A stretch of DNA of 64,000 nucleotides from Chelativorans alearensis (GCF_010993735.1 NZ_WQNI01000001.1:124001-188000), one strand, 5' to 3'. Shown: positions 8,182 to 16,443, counted from the first letter of the stretch. Notes: generated by a model from the letters alone, not told the origin. Translations and numbers: made by a program.

Positions 8182-9705
8182 ATGCCTGAAGGCCTTACCC
8201 TTCTTGGACACGGCATCGCCCATTTCCTCACCTGGGAGGCGCTGTTCAACCTCGCCTGGGCGAGCCTGCTAGGCATCGTCATCGGTGCGCTTCCGGGCCT
8301 GACGGCGACCATGGGCGTGGCGCTGCTCGTCACGCTCACCTACAAGATGCCGCCGGACCAGGCGATCCTGTGCTTGATGGCGCTTTACGTGGGGGCCATC
8401 TATGGCGGCAGCCGCTCGGCCATCCTGCTCGCCATTCCCGGTACTCCGGCAAGTGCTGCCACCACGCTCGACGGCTATCCCCTGGCACGCGCCGGCAAGG
8501 CCGGCATGGCCATGGGGATCGCCACCACCTCCTCGGCGCTCGGCACGCTGGTCGGCATCTTCTTCCTGGCGCTGATCGCGCCCTGGCTCGCCGAGTTCGC
8601 ACTGCGCTTCGGCTCCTACGAGTTCTTCTGGCTGGCGTTGTTCGGCGTCCTGATCTCGGGCAGGCTGACCGCTATCGAGGATCCGTTGAAAGGTTATATC
8701 GCCGGCATTCTGGGGCTGCTCGCGGCGATGATCGGCATGGAGGGCCTGCACGCCTTTCAGCGCTTCACCTTCGGTGTCGGTGCGCTCGGCGGCGGCATAG
8801 ACCTCATCCCGGCCATGGTCGGCGCCTTCGGCTTCGCCGAGATCCTCGCGGTCATGAAGCGGCGTTTTACGGCAGAGCTCGTCACCAGCGACGACAGGGT
8901 GGTGCCGCGGCTGGCCGATATCACGCGCTACTGGCGCACCACGATCCGCTCCGGCATCGTCGGCACGATCGCCGGCATCATCCCCGGCGTTGGCGAGGAC
9001 ATAGGCGCCTGGGCCTCCTATGCGGCCGCGCGGCGCGCGAGCAAGGAGGCCGACCAGTTCGGCAAGGGCTCCGTCGAAGGGCTGGTGGCCGCGGAGACCG
9101 GCAATTCGGCGGTCATCCCCGGCGCCATGATCCCCACGCTTACCCTGGCGCTGCCGGGCTCGGCGGCGGCCGCGGTGCTGATTGCCGCGATGTTCATCCA
9201 CGGCATCAGGCCGGGGCCGCTGCTGATGACCGAGAATCCTGCTTTCCTTTATCAGATCGTCGGGATTCTGCTTCTGACGACCATCGCCATCACCATCTTC
9301 GGCCTGTCGCTCACCAAGCTCCTGGTGCGTGTGCTGCTCGTCCCGCGCGAGAAGCTGATGCCGGTGGTCTATGTGCTGTGCGTGGTCGGCTCCTTCGCCA
9401 TCACCCAGCGCATGTTCGACGTCTATGTGATGATCGCCTTCGGGCTGATCGGCTTCGTCTTGCGCGAGATGCGCTATCCGATGGCGCCGCTGGTTCTGGG
9501 CATCGTTCTCGGCGACCTGCTCGACGTCAATCTGCGCCGCGGCCTGCTTCTGTCGGATGGCGACGTCACACCCTTCTTCACGCGACCGATCAGCGCCGTG
9601 CTCTTCGCAATCACCGCGGTGACGATCCTCATGAGCCTGCCCATGGTGAGCCGACGTGTCACGGACCTCTTCAAGCGCCTCGACCCGCAGCGCCGTGCCG
9701 GCTGA
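8182..9705 (+). CDS. tctA: Tripartite tricarboxylate transporter large permease TctA
   Basis: 507 residues, the normal length for TctA. The family's N-terminal GIVIGALPGLTATMGVALL motif (~30-50), a YGGSRSAILLAIPGTPASAAT segment (~75) and a second glycine-rich GIIPGVGEDIGAWASY motif (~270) are all present, with about a dozen membrane segments. It is the ion-coupled translocation subunit. Its 3' end overlaps the next gene, tetR, by 50 bp, so transport and regulation are linked in one transcript. Confidence 0.92.
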   Translation: MPEGLTLLGHGIAHFLTWEALFNLAWASLLGIVIGALPGLTATMGVALLVTLTYKMPPDQAILCLMALYVGAIYGGSRSAILLAIPGTPASAATTLDGYPLARAGKAGMAMGIATTSSALGTLVGIFFLALIAPWLAEFALRFGSYEFFWLALFGVLISGRLTAIEDPLKGYIAGILGLLAAMIGMEGLHAFQRFTFGVGALGGGIDLIPAMVGAFGFAEILAVMKRRFTAELVTSDDRVVPRLADITRYWRTTIRSGIVGTIAGIIPGVGEDIGAWASYAAARRASKEADQFGKGSVEGLVAAETGNSAVIPGAMIPTLTLALPGSAAAAVLIAAMFIHGIRPGPLLMTENPAFLYQIVGILLLTTIAITIFGLSLTKLLVRVLLVPREKLMPVVYVLCVVGSFAITQRMFDVYVMIAFGLIGFVLREMRYPMAPLVLGIVLGDLLDVNLRRGLLLSDGDVTPFFTRPISAVLFAITAVTILMSLPMVSRRVTDLFKRLDPQRRAG

Positions 9706-10339
9706 AGCGCAGGCGCCCCGCACCCGCGATCCCGTCCGCACAAGGGCGGCGATCCTGGCGGCGGCGCGTGTGGAGTTTTCCGAGCGCGGGCTCGAAGGTG
9801 CGCGCATCGATGCCATCGCCGCCAGGGCAGCCACCAACAAGCGCATGCTCTACCACTACTTCGGCAACAAGGACGCGCTCTACTGCGCCGTCCTGGAGGA
9901 GGCCTATCGCGAGATTCGCGCAGGCGAGCGGGCGCTGCAGCTCGACCAGTACGAGCCGGTGGAGGCGGTCGAGCGGCTCGTGCGCTTCACCTTTCGCCAT
10001 TTCCTCGAATGCCCGTGGTTCATCGCGTTGCTCACCAACGAGAACCTCATGAAGGCGCGCTATCTGCGCACCCTGCCGGAGACGCACGGCCTGCATTCGC
10101 CCCTCGTCGACCAGCTGCGCAAGCTCATCCGCCGCGGCGGCCGGAGCGGCGTCTTCCGCCCCGGCATCGATCCCGTGCAGCTCTACATCTCCATCGCCGC
10201 CCTCGGTTATTTCTACGTTTCCAACAACGCCACGCTTTCGGTGATCTTCGATACCGACCTTTCAAGCAACGCCCACATCACAGCGCGTGAGGCGCATGCG
10301 GTCGAGATGGTGCTCGATCATCTGCGGGTGAAGGCGTAG
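9656..10339 (+). CDS. TetR/AcrR family regulator (copy 1)
   Basis: 227 residues from a GTG start inside the end of tctA; GTG at 9695 is an alternative. The N-terminal helix-turn-helix (about residues 28-72) ends with NKRMLYHYFGNKDALY, the recognition-helix signature of TetR proteins. The C-terminal domain contains FRPGIDPVQLYISIAALGYF, nearly the same as in the convergent TetR at 10360-11097. It ends 20 bp from that paralogue. Likely target: the GTAACT-AGTTAC palindromes at 5350 and 6326. Confidence 0.88.
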   Translation: MSRTSSSASTRSAVPAEAQAPRTRDPVRTRAAILAAARVEFSERGLEGARIDAIAARAATNKRMLYHYFGNKDALYCAVLEEAYREIRAGERALQLDQYEPVEAVERLVRFTFRHFLECPWFIALLTNENLMKARYLRTLPETHGLHSPLVDQLRKLIRRGGRSGVFRPGIDPVQLYISIAALGYFYVSNNATLSVIFDTDLSSNAHITAREAHAVEMVLDHLRVKA

Positions 10340-10359
10340 CGAGGGATGGCCGCCTGGAC

Positions 10360-11097
10360 CTACCCCGCCCTCACCGAAGCCAGCACCGTCTTCACCACAT
10401 GTACCTCCCACTCGGCAAGGCGGGCGGGGTCGGAAAGGTCTCGGTCGAAGATGGCCGAAAGGGTGTGGCGGTTGGAAAGGTAGAAATAGCCAAGCGCGGC
10501 GATGGTGATGTAGACGTTGATGGGATCGATGCCGGGCCGGAAGAGGCCGTCTTCGGCGCCGCGCCGAAGCACCTCCGCCAATTCGGTGACGAAGTGCGAG
10601 TGCATCTCCATCAGCTTGCGCGAGCCCCGCAGGTGCTCCGCATTGTGGAGGTTTTCCGTATTGAGCAGGCTGATGAATTCCGGGTGCTTCAAGAAGTAGT
10701 GCCAGGTGAAGCGCGACAGTTCCGACAGCGCCTCCTCCGGTGCCTTGTGGGCAAGGTCCAGCTCGCGCTCGGCCGAGCGGATCGCGCCGTAGGCGGCTTC
10801 AAGGACGGCGACGTAGAGGCCGATCTTGTCGCCGAAATAGTGGTAGAGCATGCGCTTGTTGGTGCCGGCGCGCTCGGCGATCATGTCGACCCGCGCCCCG
10901 CCTATGCCCTTCTCCGCGAATTCCGCGGTCGCCGCCTCGAGGATGGCCGCCTGCGTGCGCTCCGGGTCGCGGCTTACCTTCTGCCGGCCTCCCCGCTCCG
11001 GCTTCACCTTGATATCGCTCCCCAACTGCTTCTCTCCACTGTGCGTTTTCCCACGCCGGGATAGCGCCTTATAGCCGACCGCCGGCGAAAGGCTCAA
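10360..11097 (-). CDS. TetR/AcrR family regulator (copy 2)
   Basis: 245 residues from the first ATG, but a TTG at 11025 with GGAG eight bases upstream would give 221 residues and remove a basic N-terminal extension, and may be the true start. The helix-turn-helix ends NKRMLYHYFGDKIGLY, and the effector domain has FRPGIDPINVYITIAALGYF, clearly paralogous to the TetR at 9656-10339. The two genes are tail to tail with a 20-bp gap and no terminator-like hairpin. It is transcribed away from the DUF2267 gene, so its own promoter lies within 11098-11214. Confidence 0.85.
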   Translation of the reverse strand: MSLSPAVGYKALSRRGKTHSGEKQLGSDIKVKPERGGRQKVSRDPERTQAAILEAATAEFAEKGIGGARVDMIAERAGTNKRMLYHYFGDKIGLYVAVLEAAYGAIRSAERELDLAHKAPEEALSELSRFTWHYFLKHPEFISLLNTENLHNAEHLRGSRKLMEMHSHFVTELAEVLRRGAEDGLFRPGIDPINVYITIAALGYFYLSNRHTLSAIFDRDLSDPARLAEWEVHVVKTVLASVRAG

Positions 11098-11214
11098 TCG
11101 CGGACAATTTTTTACGCCGCCGCGCCGAACATTCGCCCGTTCTGTTGCTTAGAATAAGGGAACCGGACAGCGCCCCGCGCATTCGTCAGCAAAGACAGTT
11201 GGAAGGGCTGAACG

Positions 11215-11652
11215 ATGACCGCTACAGGCCTAGAAGTTTTCGACAAGACCGTCCAGACAACGAACATCTGGCTCAACGAGATCATGGACGACCATGGCGA
11301 CGACCGCCATGTCGCGTGGCACATACTGGGTGCGGTGCTCAAGGCGCTGCGGGACAGGCTTCCCGCCGATCTCTCGGCCCATCTGGGCGCCGAGCTGCCC
11401 ATTCTGGTGCGCGGCCTTTACTACGACCAGTATCAGCCGTCGCAGCAGCCGCGGATTACCCGTACCCTCGACGAGTTTCTGGAGCATGTCCAGGAGGGCC
11501 TGAAGGACACCAGGCCGGTCAATCCGGCTGACGCCACGCGCACGGTCTTCCGCGTCGTCGCCCATCATGTCGACCTCGGACAGTCGGCCAAGGTGCGCGA
11601 GGCTCTGCCGAAGGAGGTTCAGGCGCTGTGGCCGGAGACGGTGGGAACCTGA
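11215..11652 (+). CDS. DUF2267 domain-containing protein
   Basis: 145 soluble residues (GGAAGGGCTG ahead of the ATG) matching DUF2267: an N-terminal W-x-x-I (NIWLNEIMDD), then AWHILGAVLKALRDRLP, ELPILVRGLYYDQYQP and RVVAHHVDLGQSAKVREALP. Family members are small helical proteins of unknown function, often near stress and hydrolase genes. It is followed by a serine hydrolase and a phosphoribosyltransferase on the same strand. Confidence 0.85.
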   Translation: MTATGLEVFDKTVQTTNIWLNEIMDDHGDDRHVAWHILGAVLKALRDRLPADLSAHLGAELPILVRGLYYDQYQPSQQPRITRTLDEFLEHVQEGLKDTRPVNPADATRTVFRVVAHHVDLGQSAKVREALPKEVQALWPETVGT

Positions 11653-11785
11653 GATAAGGCAGAGGCGGGACGACCCATGCCTCGCCTTCGTCCGGTGCGA
11701 CGGAACCGGCGCGGTGAACCGGGTGCAGCCGAGCGGCCGCAGGGGTCTTCGAGACCTATCCGTCTGGAGCATAGAGGTGGCACGG

Positions 11786-12439
11786 ATGGCAAGCGACGTA
11801 CGGGAAGTCCGCGTTGATCCCGAGGGGCTCGACGGCTTCCTCGGCGTGCCGCCGGGGGCTGAGGGCATCGTCATCTTCGCTCACGGCAGCGGCAGCGGCC
11901 GGCATAGCCCGCGCAACAATTATGTCGCAACGCAGCTCAGGAAGGCGGGTCTCGCCACCTTCCTGCTCGATCTCCTGACGCCTTCCGAGGAGGCGGACCG
12001 GCGCAATGTCTTCGATATCCCGCTGCTTGCCTCGCGCCTTAAGCGGGCAACCCGGTGGGCCGCCGGCGCGGCCGACACGGCCCATCTCAATATCGGCTAT
12101 TTCGGCGCCAGCACCGGTGCCGCCGCGGCGCTGACCGCGGCGGCGGATGCCGGATCGCCCATCGGTGCGGTCGTCTCGCGCGGCGGCAGGCCGGATATGG
12201 CACTATCCGTCCTGCCAAACGTTCGGGCGCCGACGCTGCTTCTCGTCGGCAGCCTCGACGGCCCGGTGATCGACATGAACCGGCAGGCATACGACGCGCT
12301 CTCCTCAAAGAAGAGTCTCATCATCATCGAAGGTGCGAGCCATCTTTTCGAGGAACCGGGCAAGCTCGACGAGGTCGTCCGCCACGCGACGGATTGGTTC
12401 CTGACCCACTTGACGGATAGAGTGGGGACGTCAGGATGA
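11786..12439 (+). CDS. Dienelactone hydrolase-like alpha/beta hydrolase
   Basis: 217 residues, starting at the ATG preceded by AGAGGTGG. The alpha/beta hydrolase features are HGSGSGRHSPRN (oxyanion loop, ~30-42), the nucleophile elbow GASTG (~111), an Asp in VGSLDGPV (~165) and the catalytic His in GASHLFEE (~192). No signal peptide. It overlaps the next gene by 4 bp. Hydrolases of this type often accompany phosphoribosyltransferase domains, sometimes fused to them; the substrate is not known. Confidence 0.82.
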   Translation: MASDVREVRVDPEGLDGFLGVPPGAEGIVIFAHGSGSGRHSPRNNYVATQLRKAGLATFLLDLLTPSEEADRRNVFDIPLLASRLKRATRWAAGAADTAHLNIGYFGASTGAAAALTAAADAGSPIGAVVSRGGRPDMALSVLPNVRAPTLLLVGSLDGPVIDMNRQAYDALSSKKSLIIIEGASHLFEEPGKLDEVVRHATDWFLTHLTDRVGTSG

Positions 12440-13122
12440 TCAACATGTTCGCCACGCAAACGGAATTCAACGACCGCCACGAAGCCGGGCAACGCCTGGC
12501 AGAGGCGCTCGAGCACCTCAAGGAGGAGAATCCGCTGGTGCTTGCCCTGCCGCGCGGCGGCGTGCCTGTCGCTTTCGAGGTGGCCAAGGCGCTTCAGGCG
12601 CAGATCGACCTCCTGATGGTGCGTAAGCTCGGTGCCCCGGGCCATCCCGAATATGGCATCGGCGCACTGGTCGACGGCGCCGACCCGCAGCTCGTGCTGA
12701 ACGAAGAGGCCATGCAGGTGGTCAAGCCGTCTCCCGAATACGTGGAGGCGGAGATGCAGCGGCAGCTGGCGGAGATCGAAAGGCGGCGCGAAACCTATTT
12801 CGCCGGGCGGCAGCCGATCCCGCTCGCCGGCCGCACGGTGATCGTCGTCGACGACGGCATCGCCACCGGTGGCACGGTGCGCGTGGCGCTGAAGGCGCTG
12901 CGTCGTGCAAAGGTCAAACGCACGGTTCTGGCGGTGCCCGTCGCCCCGCGCGATACGCTCGATTCGTTGAAGGCCGATGCCGACGAGGTTGTGTGCCTCG
13001 GGGCGCCGCTGAATTTCCGCGCCGTCGGGCTGCATTACCGGAATTTCAGCCAGACAAGCGATGCGGAGGTGGTGCGGCTCTTGAACGCCGCGCGCGAATG
13101 GCTGCCTGAGGAGGGTGCCTGA
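12436..13122 (+). CDS. Phosphoribosyltransferase-domain protein
   Basis: 228 residues. The PRPP-binding loop VIVVDDGIATGGT (~135-147) is intact, and an N-terminal LALPRGGVPVAFEVAKAL segment (~37-54) is typical of the erythromycin-resistance/COG1926-like group. The start overlaps the hydrolase stop by 4 bp (ATGA). A C-terminal ~20-residue tail follows HYRNFSQTSDAEV. The coupled hydrolase-phosphoribosyltransferase pair is a recurrent arrangement in alphaproteobacteria; the base or acceptor is unknown. Confidence 0.85.
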   Translation: MINMFATQTEFNDRHEAGQRLAEALEHLKEENPLVLALPRGGVPVAFEVAKALQAQIDLLMVRKLGAPGHPEYGIGALVDGADPQLVLNEEAMQVVKPSPEYVEAEMQRQLAEIERRRETYFAGRQPIPLAGRTVIVVDDGIATGGTVRVALKALRRAKVKRTVLAVPVAPRDTLDSLKADADEVVCLGAPLNFRAVGLHYRNFSQTSDAEVVRLLNAAREWLPEEGA

Positions 13123-13170
13123 GTTAACGTGGACGCGTACAGCACGCGTTTCAATTCTTTGTTACTTGAC

Positions 13171-13176
13171 TATAAT
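13171..13176 (+). promoter_or_regulatory. Promoter-like TATAAT ahead of doxX
   Basis: A perfect TATAAT stands out in GC-rich surroundings, 45 bp before the doxX start, inside TTGACTATAATACTCAA, whose outer TTGA/TCAA ends are complementary. The -35 region is weak (GTTTCA at 17 bp), so activation or repression by a factor is plausible. Confidence 0.4.
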
Positions 13177-13221
13177 ACTCAACTTGTACCGTTTGGCCCG
13201 AACTTCAGGGAAAGGGCCAAC

Positions 13222-13674
13222 ATGAGCGACACCACCGACTTCACCGAGCGCCGTCTTCTCGTTCCTGCGGTCAAGGGGCTATACGATGCCGCGCATGAGA
13301 GCGCGGAAACGATCTTGCGGGTCGTGGCGGGCATTGCGCTCGTGACCCACGGCTTCGGCAAGATACAGGCCCCGTTCGGCGCGGCGGGCATGCTGGAGGG
13401 CTTTGGCTTCTATCCCGGCACCTTTTGGTCGCCCCTGCTTTCCTGCACCGAGTTCTTCGGCGGCATTCTGATCACCATCGGTTTTCTGACGCGGCCGGCC
13501 GCGTTTGCGGCGATGATCGTTCTTCTCGTTACCGTGTGGGCCCACTGGATTGCCATGGGGCAGGGCTATTCCGGCGCGGAGAAGTCGATCCTCTGGGCGG
13601 CGATCTTCTTCTTTTTCGCCATCCGCGGCGGCAACCGGCACTCGGTCGACGCGCGGATCGGCCGCGAGTTCTGA
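13222..13674 (+). CDS. DoxX family membrane protein
   Basis: 150 residues with four hydrophobic helices (about residues 33-53, 68-90, 95-115 and 120-140). ILRVVAGIALVTHGFGKI is the family start of the first helix and TEFFGGILITIGFLTRPAA the second. The ATG at 13222 has AGGGAAAGGG upstream. DoxX proteins are inner-membrane proteins linked to redox stress and quinone or thiol chemistry. It has its own promoter-like TATAAT and a terminator-like hairpin after the stop. Confidence 0.88.
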   Translation: MSDTTDFTERRLLVPAVKGLYDAAHESAETILRVVAGIALVTHGFGKIQAPFGAAGMLEGFGFYPGTFWSPLLSCTEFFGGILITIGFLTRPAAFAAMIVLLVTVWAHWIAMGQGYSGAEKSILWAAIFFFFAIRGGNRHSVDARIGREF

Positions 13675-13696
13675 ACCCCGCGCTTCAGCGCGGGGT
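13675..13696. terminator. Bidirectional hairpin between convergent doxX and fucD
   Basis: ACCCCGCGC (13675-13683) and GCGCGGGGT (13688-13696) form a perfect 9-bp stem with a TTCA loop. It starts at the doxX stop and includes the last codons and stop of the leftward L-fuconate dehydratase gene. No T-tract is seen on either side. Confidence 0.6.
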
Positions 13697-14971
13697 CGGC
13701 CCCACTTCGTAGGTCCTGATCGACTCCGGTTTCATCTGGATTGAGAAGCCCGGCACGCGGGGAGGTATGTAGGCTGCGTTCTCGATCACGCAGGGCTCCA
13801 GGAAGTGCTCATGCAGATGGTCGACATATTCGATCACCCGGCCCTCCTTGGTGCCGGAAACGGCGACATAGTCGATCATGGAAAGGTGCTGCACATATTC
13901 GCACAGGCCGACGCCGCCGGCGTGCGGCCAGACGGGCAGGTCGTACTTGGCGGCCATGAGGAGCACAGCCAGCACCTCGTTGAGCCCGCCCATGCGGCAG
14001 GCGTCGATCTGCACCACGTCGATGGCGCCGCCGGCGATCATCTGCTTGAAGACGATGCGGTTCTGGCACATCTCCCCGGTAGCGACCTTCACCGGCGCCA
14101 CCGCCTTGCGGATCTTCGCGTGGCCGGCGATGTCGTCGGGGCTGGTCGGCTCCTCGATGAAATAGGGCTTTGCGAAGGAAAGGCGCTTCACCCAGTCGAT
14201 GGCCTCCCCGACTTCCCACACCTGGTTGGCGTCGATCATGAGATAGCGGTCGGGGCCGAGTACCTCGCGGGCGATCCTTAGCCGCCTGACGTCGTCGTCG
14301 AGATCACGGCCGACCTTCAGCTTCACGTGATTGAAGCCGGCGTCCACCGCCTCCTGGCAGAGCCGGCGCAATTTGTCGTCGGGATAGCCGAGCCAGCCGG
14401 CCGAGGTGGTGTAGCAGGCATAGCCCTCGCGCTTCAGCGTGGCGATGCGCTCGGCCTTGCCGCTCTCCGCGCGCTTCAGGATGGCGAGCGCCTCCTGCGG
14501 TGTGATGGCGTCGGTCAGATAGCGGAAGTCGACGATGCCGACGATCTCCTCCGGGCTCATCTCCGCCACCAATTGCCAGACCGGCTTCTCCTCGGCCTTC
14601 GCCCACAGGTCCCAGACGGCGTTGACGACGGCGCCCGTGGCAAGGTGCATCGCGCCCTTGTCCGGGCCGATCCAGCGCAACTGGCTGTCGCCCGTGATAT
14701 GGCGCCAGAAGCGGGAGGGGCTTTCCCTGATCCAGTCGAGTTCCAGCCCCACCACCAAGTGCCGCATCGCCTCGATGGCACGGCAGCAGATGTCGTTGCC
14801 GCGGCCGATGGTGAAGGTGAGGCCATGGCCCTCGAGGCCCGGTATGTCCGTCGTCAGCACCACATAGGCGGCGGAGTAGTCCGGATCGGGGTTCATGGCG
14901 TCGGAGCCGTCGAGCGACTGCGAGGTGGGAAAGCGCAGGTCGTGGGTGCTGAGGTCGGTGATGCGGGGCAC
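13685..14971 (-). CDS. fucD: L-fuconate dehydratase
   Basis: 428 residues, the right length for the L-fuconate dehydratase (FucD/ENOSF1) branch of the enolase superfamily, which converts L-fuconate to 2-keto-3-deoxy-L-fuconate. The N-terminus has the branch-specific LRFPTSQSLDGSDAMNPDPD. Catalytic features: VKLKVG (K-x-K, ~225), DANQVW metal ligand (~255), FIEEPTSPDD (~280), GEMCQNR (~306) and PHAGGVGL with the general-base His (~357). The next gene upstream encodes the SDR enzyme expected for the following step. Confidence 0.92.
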   Translation of the reverse strand: MPRITDLSTHDLRFPTSQSLDGSDAMNPDPDYSAAYVVLTTDIPGLEGHGLTFTIGRGNDICCRAIEAMRHLVVGLELDWIRESPSRFWRHITGDSQLRWIGPDKGAMHLATGAVVNAVWDLWAKAEEKPVWQLVAEMSPEEIVGIVDFRYLTDAITPQEALAILKRAESGKAERIATLKREGYACYTTSAGWLGYPDDKLRRLCQEAVDAGFNHVKLKVGRDLDDDVRRLRIAREVLGPDRYLMIDANQVWEVGEAIDWVKRLSFAKPYFIEEPTSPDDIAGHAKIRKAVAPVKVATGEMCQNRIVFKQMIAGGAIDVVQIDACRMGGLNEVLAVLLMAAKYDLPVWPHAGGVGLCEYVQHLSMIDYVAVSGTKEGRVIEYVDHLHEHFLEPCVIENAAYIPPRVPGFSIQMKPESIRTYEVGPTPR

Positions 14972-14995
14972 GTCAGGTCTCTTCGAATAGTGGCG

Positions 14996-15727
14996 TCAGA
15001 TCGTCCAGCCGCCGTCGATGGCGTAGGCCTGGCCGGAGGTGTAGGTAGCGCCGGCGAGATAGACGGCGAGGTCGGCGATCTCCTCCGGCGTGCCGAGCCG
15101 GCCCATGGGCTGGCGGGCAATGAAGGCTTCGCGCGCGGCCTCGTAGTCGCCGGTGGCCTTCAGCCGCTCCTGCAGCGACGGGCTTTCCACCGTGCCGGGG
15201 CAGATGGCGTTGCAGCGTATGCCCTCCGCCACATAGTCGGCGGCCACGGCCTTGGTGAGGCCGATCACGGCGGCCTTCGTCGTGCCGTAGGCGAAGCGGT
15301 TGGGCACGCCCTTCACGCTGGAGGCGACGGACGACATGTTGACGATGGCACCGCCGCCGCGCTCGATCATGCCGGGAAGGACGGCGCGGATGGTGCGCAC
15401 CATGGCCTTGACGTTGAGGTCGAAGGCGAAGTCGAGGTCCTCATCCTTCATTTCGAGGATCGAGCCACCATGCACCACGCCGGCGCAGTTGAAGAGCACG
15501 TCGACCGCGCCGATCTCGGCTACCAGTGCTTTGACCGCGGCACCATCGAGGACGTCGAGCTTGCGCGTGGCGATGCCGTTCTGACCTTCGAGATCGGCCA
15601 GCAGCTTTTCGTTGATATCGGTGGCATAGACCTTCGCCCCGGCGCGCGCGAAGGCCAAAGCGCTGGCGCGGCCGATGCCCTGGGCGGCGGCGGTGATGAG
15701 AGCGGTTTTGTCTTGCAGGTTGGTCAT
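14996..15727 (-). CDS. SDR oxidoreductase, probable 2-keto-3-deoxy-L-fuconate dehydrogenase
   Basis: 243 residues of a classical short-chain dehydrogenase: LITAAAQGIGRA cofactor loop (~10-20), D in ATDINE (NAD preference, ~37), NCAGVVHGG (~80), catalytic S in NMSSVASS (~131) and YGTTK (Tyr/Lys, ~145-149). SSVKGVPNRF and CPGTVESPSLQER give a strong resemblance to mammalian BDH2 and to bacterial 2-keto-3-deoxy-L-fuconate dehydrogenases. Position directly upstream of fucD supports the latter role, oxidation to 2,4-diketo-3-deoxy-L-fuconate. A longer reading would extend into a repeat; the ATG at 15727 is preferred. Confidence 0.85.
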   Translation of the reverse strand: MTNLQDKTALITAAAQGIGRASALAFARAGAKVYATDINEKLLADLEGQNGIATRKLDVLDGAAVKALVAEIGAVDVLFNCAGVVHGGSILEMKDEDLDFAFDLNVKAMVRTIRAVLPGMIERGGGAIVNMSSVASSVKGVPNRFAYGTTKAAVIGLTKAVAADYVAEGIRCNAICPGTVESPSLQERLKATGDYEAAREAFIARQPMGRLGTPEEIADLAVYLAGATYTSGQAYAIDGGWTI

Positions 15728-15747
15728 TGGGGTCTCCGGGTGGGTAA

Positions 15748-15845
15748 CGGATAGTGAGTGGGGAATAGTGAGTAGTGAGCAGGGGTTGGCTCTCGCCGCC
15801 GTGTTGGCCTTTCTATCCACTACTCTCTATTCACTACTCACTATT
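15748..15845. repeat. AGTGAGTAGTGA-type inverted repeat
   Basis: GGATAGTGAGTGGGGAATAG followed by TGAGTAGTGAGC on the left is mirrored by CACTACTCTCTATTCACTAC and TCACTATTC on the right, around a GC-rich centre. The right arm encodes the last residues (RIVSSE) and stop of the MaoC-like protein, so the element overlaps a gene end. Confidence 0.65.
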
Positions 15846-16291
15846 CGCGTCTTCTTCCTCTCCACCACATAGATGTGATCGGCCGCCAGCACCACCTCGT
15901 CGCGTTGGTTCATCACCTCGCAGCGCTCGATCACCCGTCCGGCGTCGGTGCGTTTCGGGTCGTCGTGTTTTTCGACGATGGTCGTCCTCGTGCGGATCGT
16001 GTCGCCGATGAAGACCGGCCGCACGAAGCGCAGGCGGTCGTAGCCGTAGGAGAAGGCAACGGGATTGATGACGCTGGCCGTCAGCCCGACGCCGATGGAA
16101 AAGACCATCGTGCCGTGGGCGATGCGCTGGCCGAAGGGCGTCGACTTCATGAACTCCGCATCCATATGATGCGGGAAGAAATCGCCCGTGTGGCCGGCAT
16201 GGACGACGAAATCGGTCTCGGTGATGGTGCGTCCCGTCGTGGTGCGCGTCGCGCCGATCTCGTAGTCCTCGAAATGCATTACTTGTTCCAT
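15827..16291 (-). CDS. MaoC-like (R)-hydratase family protein
   Basis: 154 residues with a single hot-dog fold. [22 protein letters not shown] is the MaoC N-terminal pattern, DFFPHHMD and [13 protein letters not shown] contain the expected D-x-x-x-x-H/hydratase residues, and [11 protein letters not shown] is typical. The ATG at 16291 follows AGGCGGAAGACC; MHFEDY at 16279 is an alternative. The last six codons lie inside an inverted repeat, so the C-terminus may have been replaced by repeat insertion. No fatty-acid gene is near; its role in deoxysugar catabolism, if any, is unclear. Confidence 0.82.
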   Translation of the reverse strand: MEQVMHFEDYEIGATRTTTGRTITETDFVVHAGHTGDFFPHHMDAEFMKSTPFGQRIAHGTMVFSIGVGLTASVINPVAFSYGYDRLRFVRPVFIGDTIRTRTTIVEKHDDPKRTDAGRVIERCEVMNQRDEVVLAADHIYVVERKKTRIVSSE

Positions 16292-16336
16292 GGTCTTCCG
16301 CCTGTCGAATTTGAATTCACGCTCGCCCGCGGCCGC

Positions 16337-16443
16337 GTCATCCCAGAAGCCGGAGCGTGAGCGGAGGCTGTCCGGGACCCATTCCGGACGTGGAAGAGTC
16401 ACGGAATGGATCCCGGACAAACCTGCGGTTTTCCGGGATGACG
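16337..16443. repeat. Dispersed repeat, family B copy 1 (GTCATCCC...GGGATGAC)
   Basis: The element begins GTCATCCCAGAAGCCGGAG, has GGCTGTCCGGGACCCATTCC and GAGTCACGGAATGGATCCC in the middle, and ends CCGGGATGAC. The same order occurs at 47013-47118 and 52638-52754. It can fold as a long imperfect hairpin. It lies between the MaoC and Gfo/Idh/MocA genes. Confidence 0.8.

Noticed and set aside
9656-9705. TetR start placed after the tctA stop
   Set aside because: No in-frame ATG with a ribosome-binding site lies between the tctA stop and the helix-turn-helix; GTG starts within tctA fit better, though 9695 remains possible.
8269-9846. Long open frame antisense to tctA
   Set aside because: Its translation is rich in R, D, G, Q, A and H with no family pattern, and tctA on the other strand is certain. 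Such mirror frames arise from high-GC third positions; the same holds for 154-1413 (+), 19033-21054 (+), 33418-35661 (+), 50040-52061 (+) and 58424-60985 (-).
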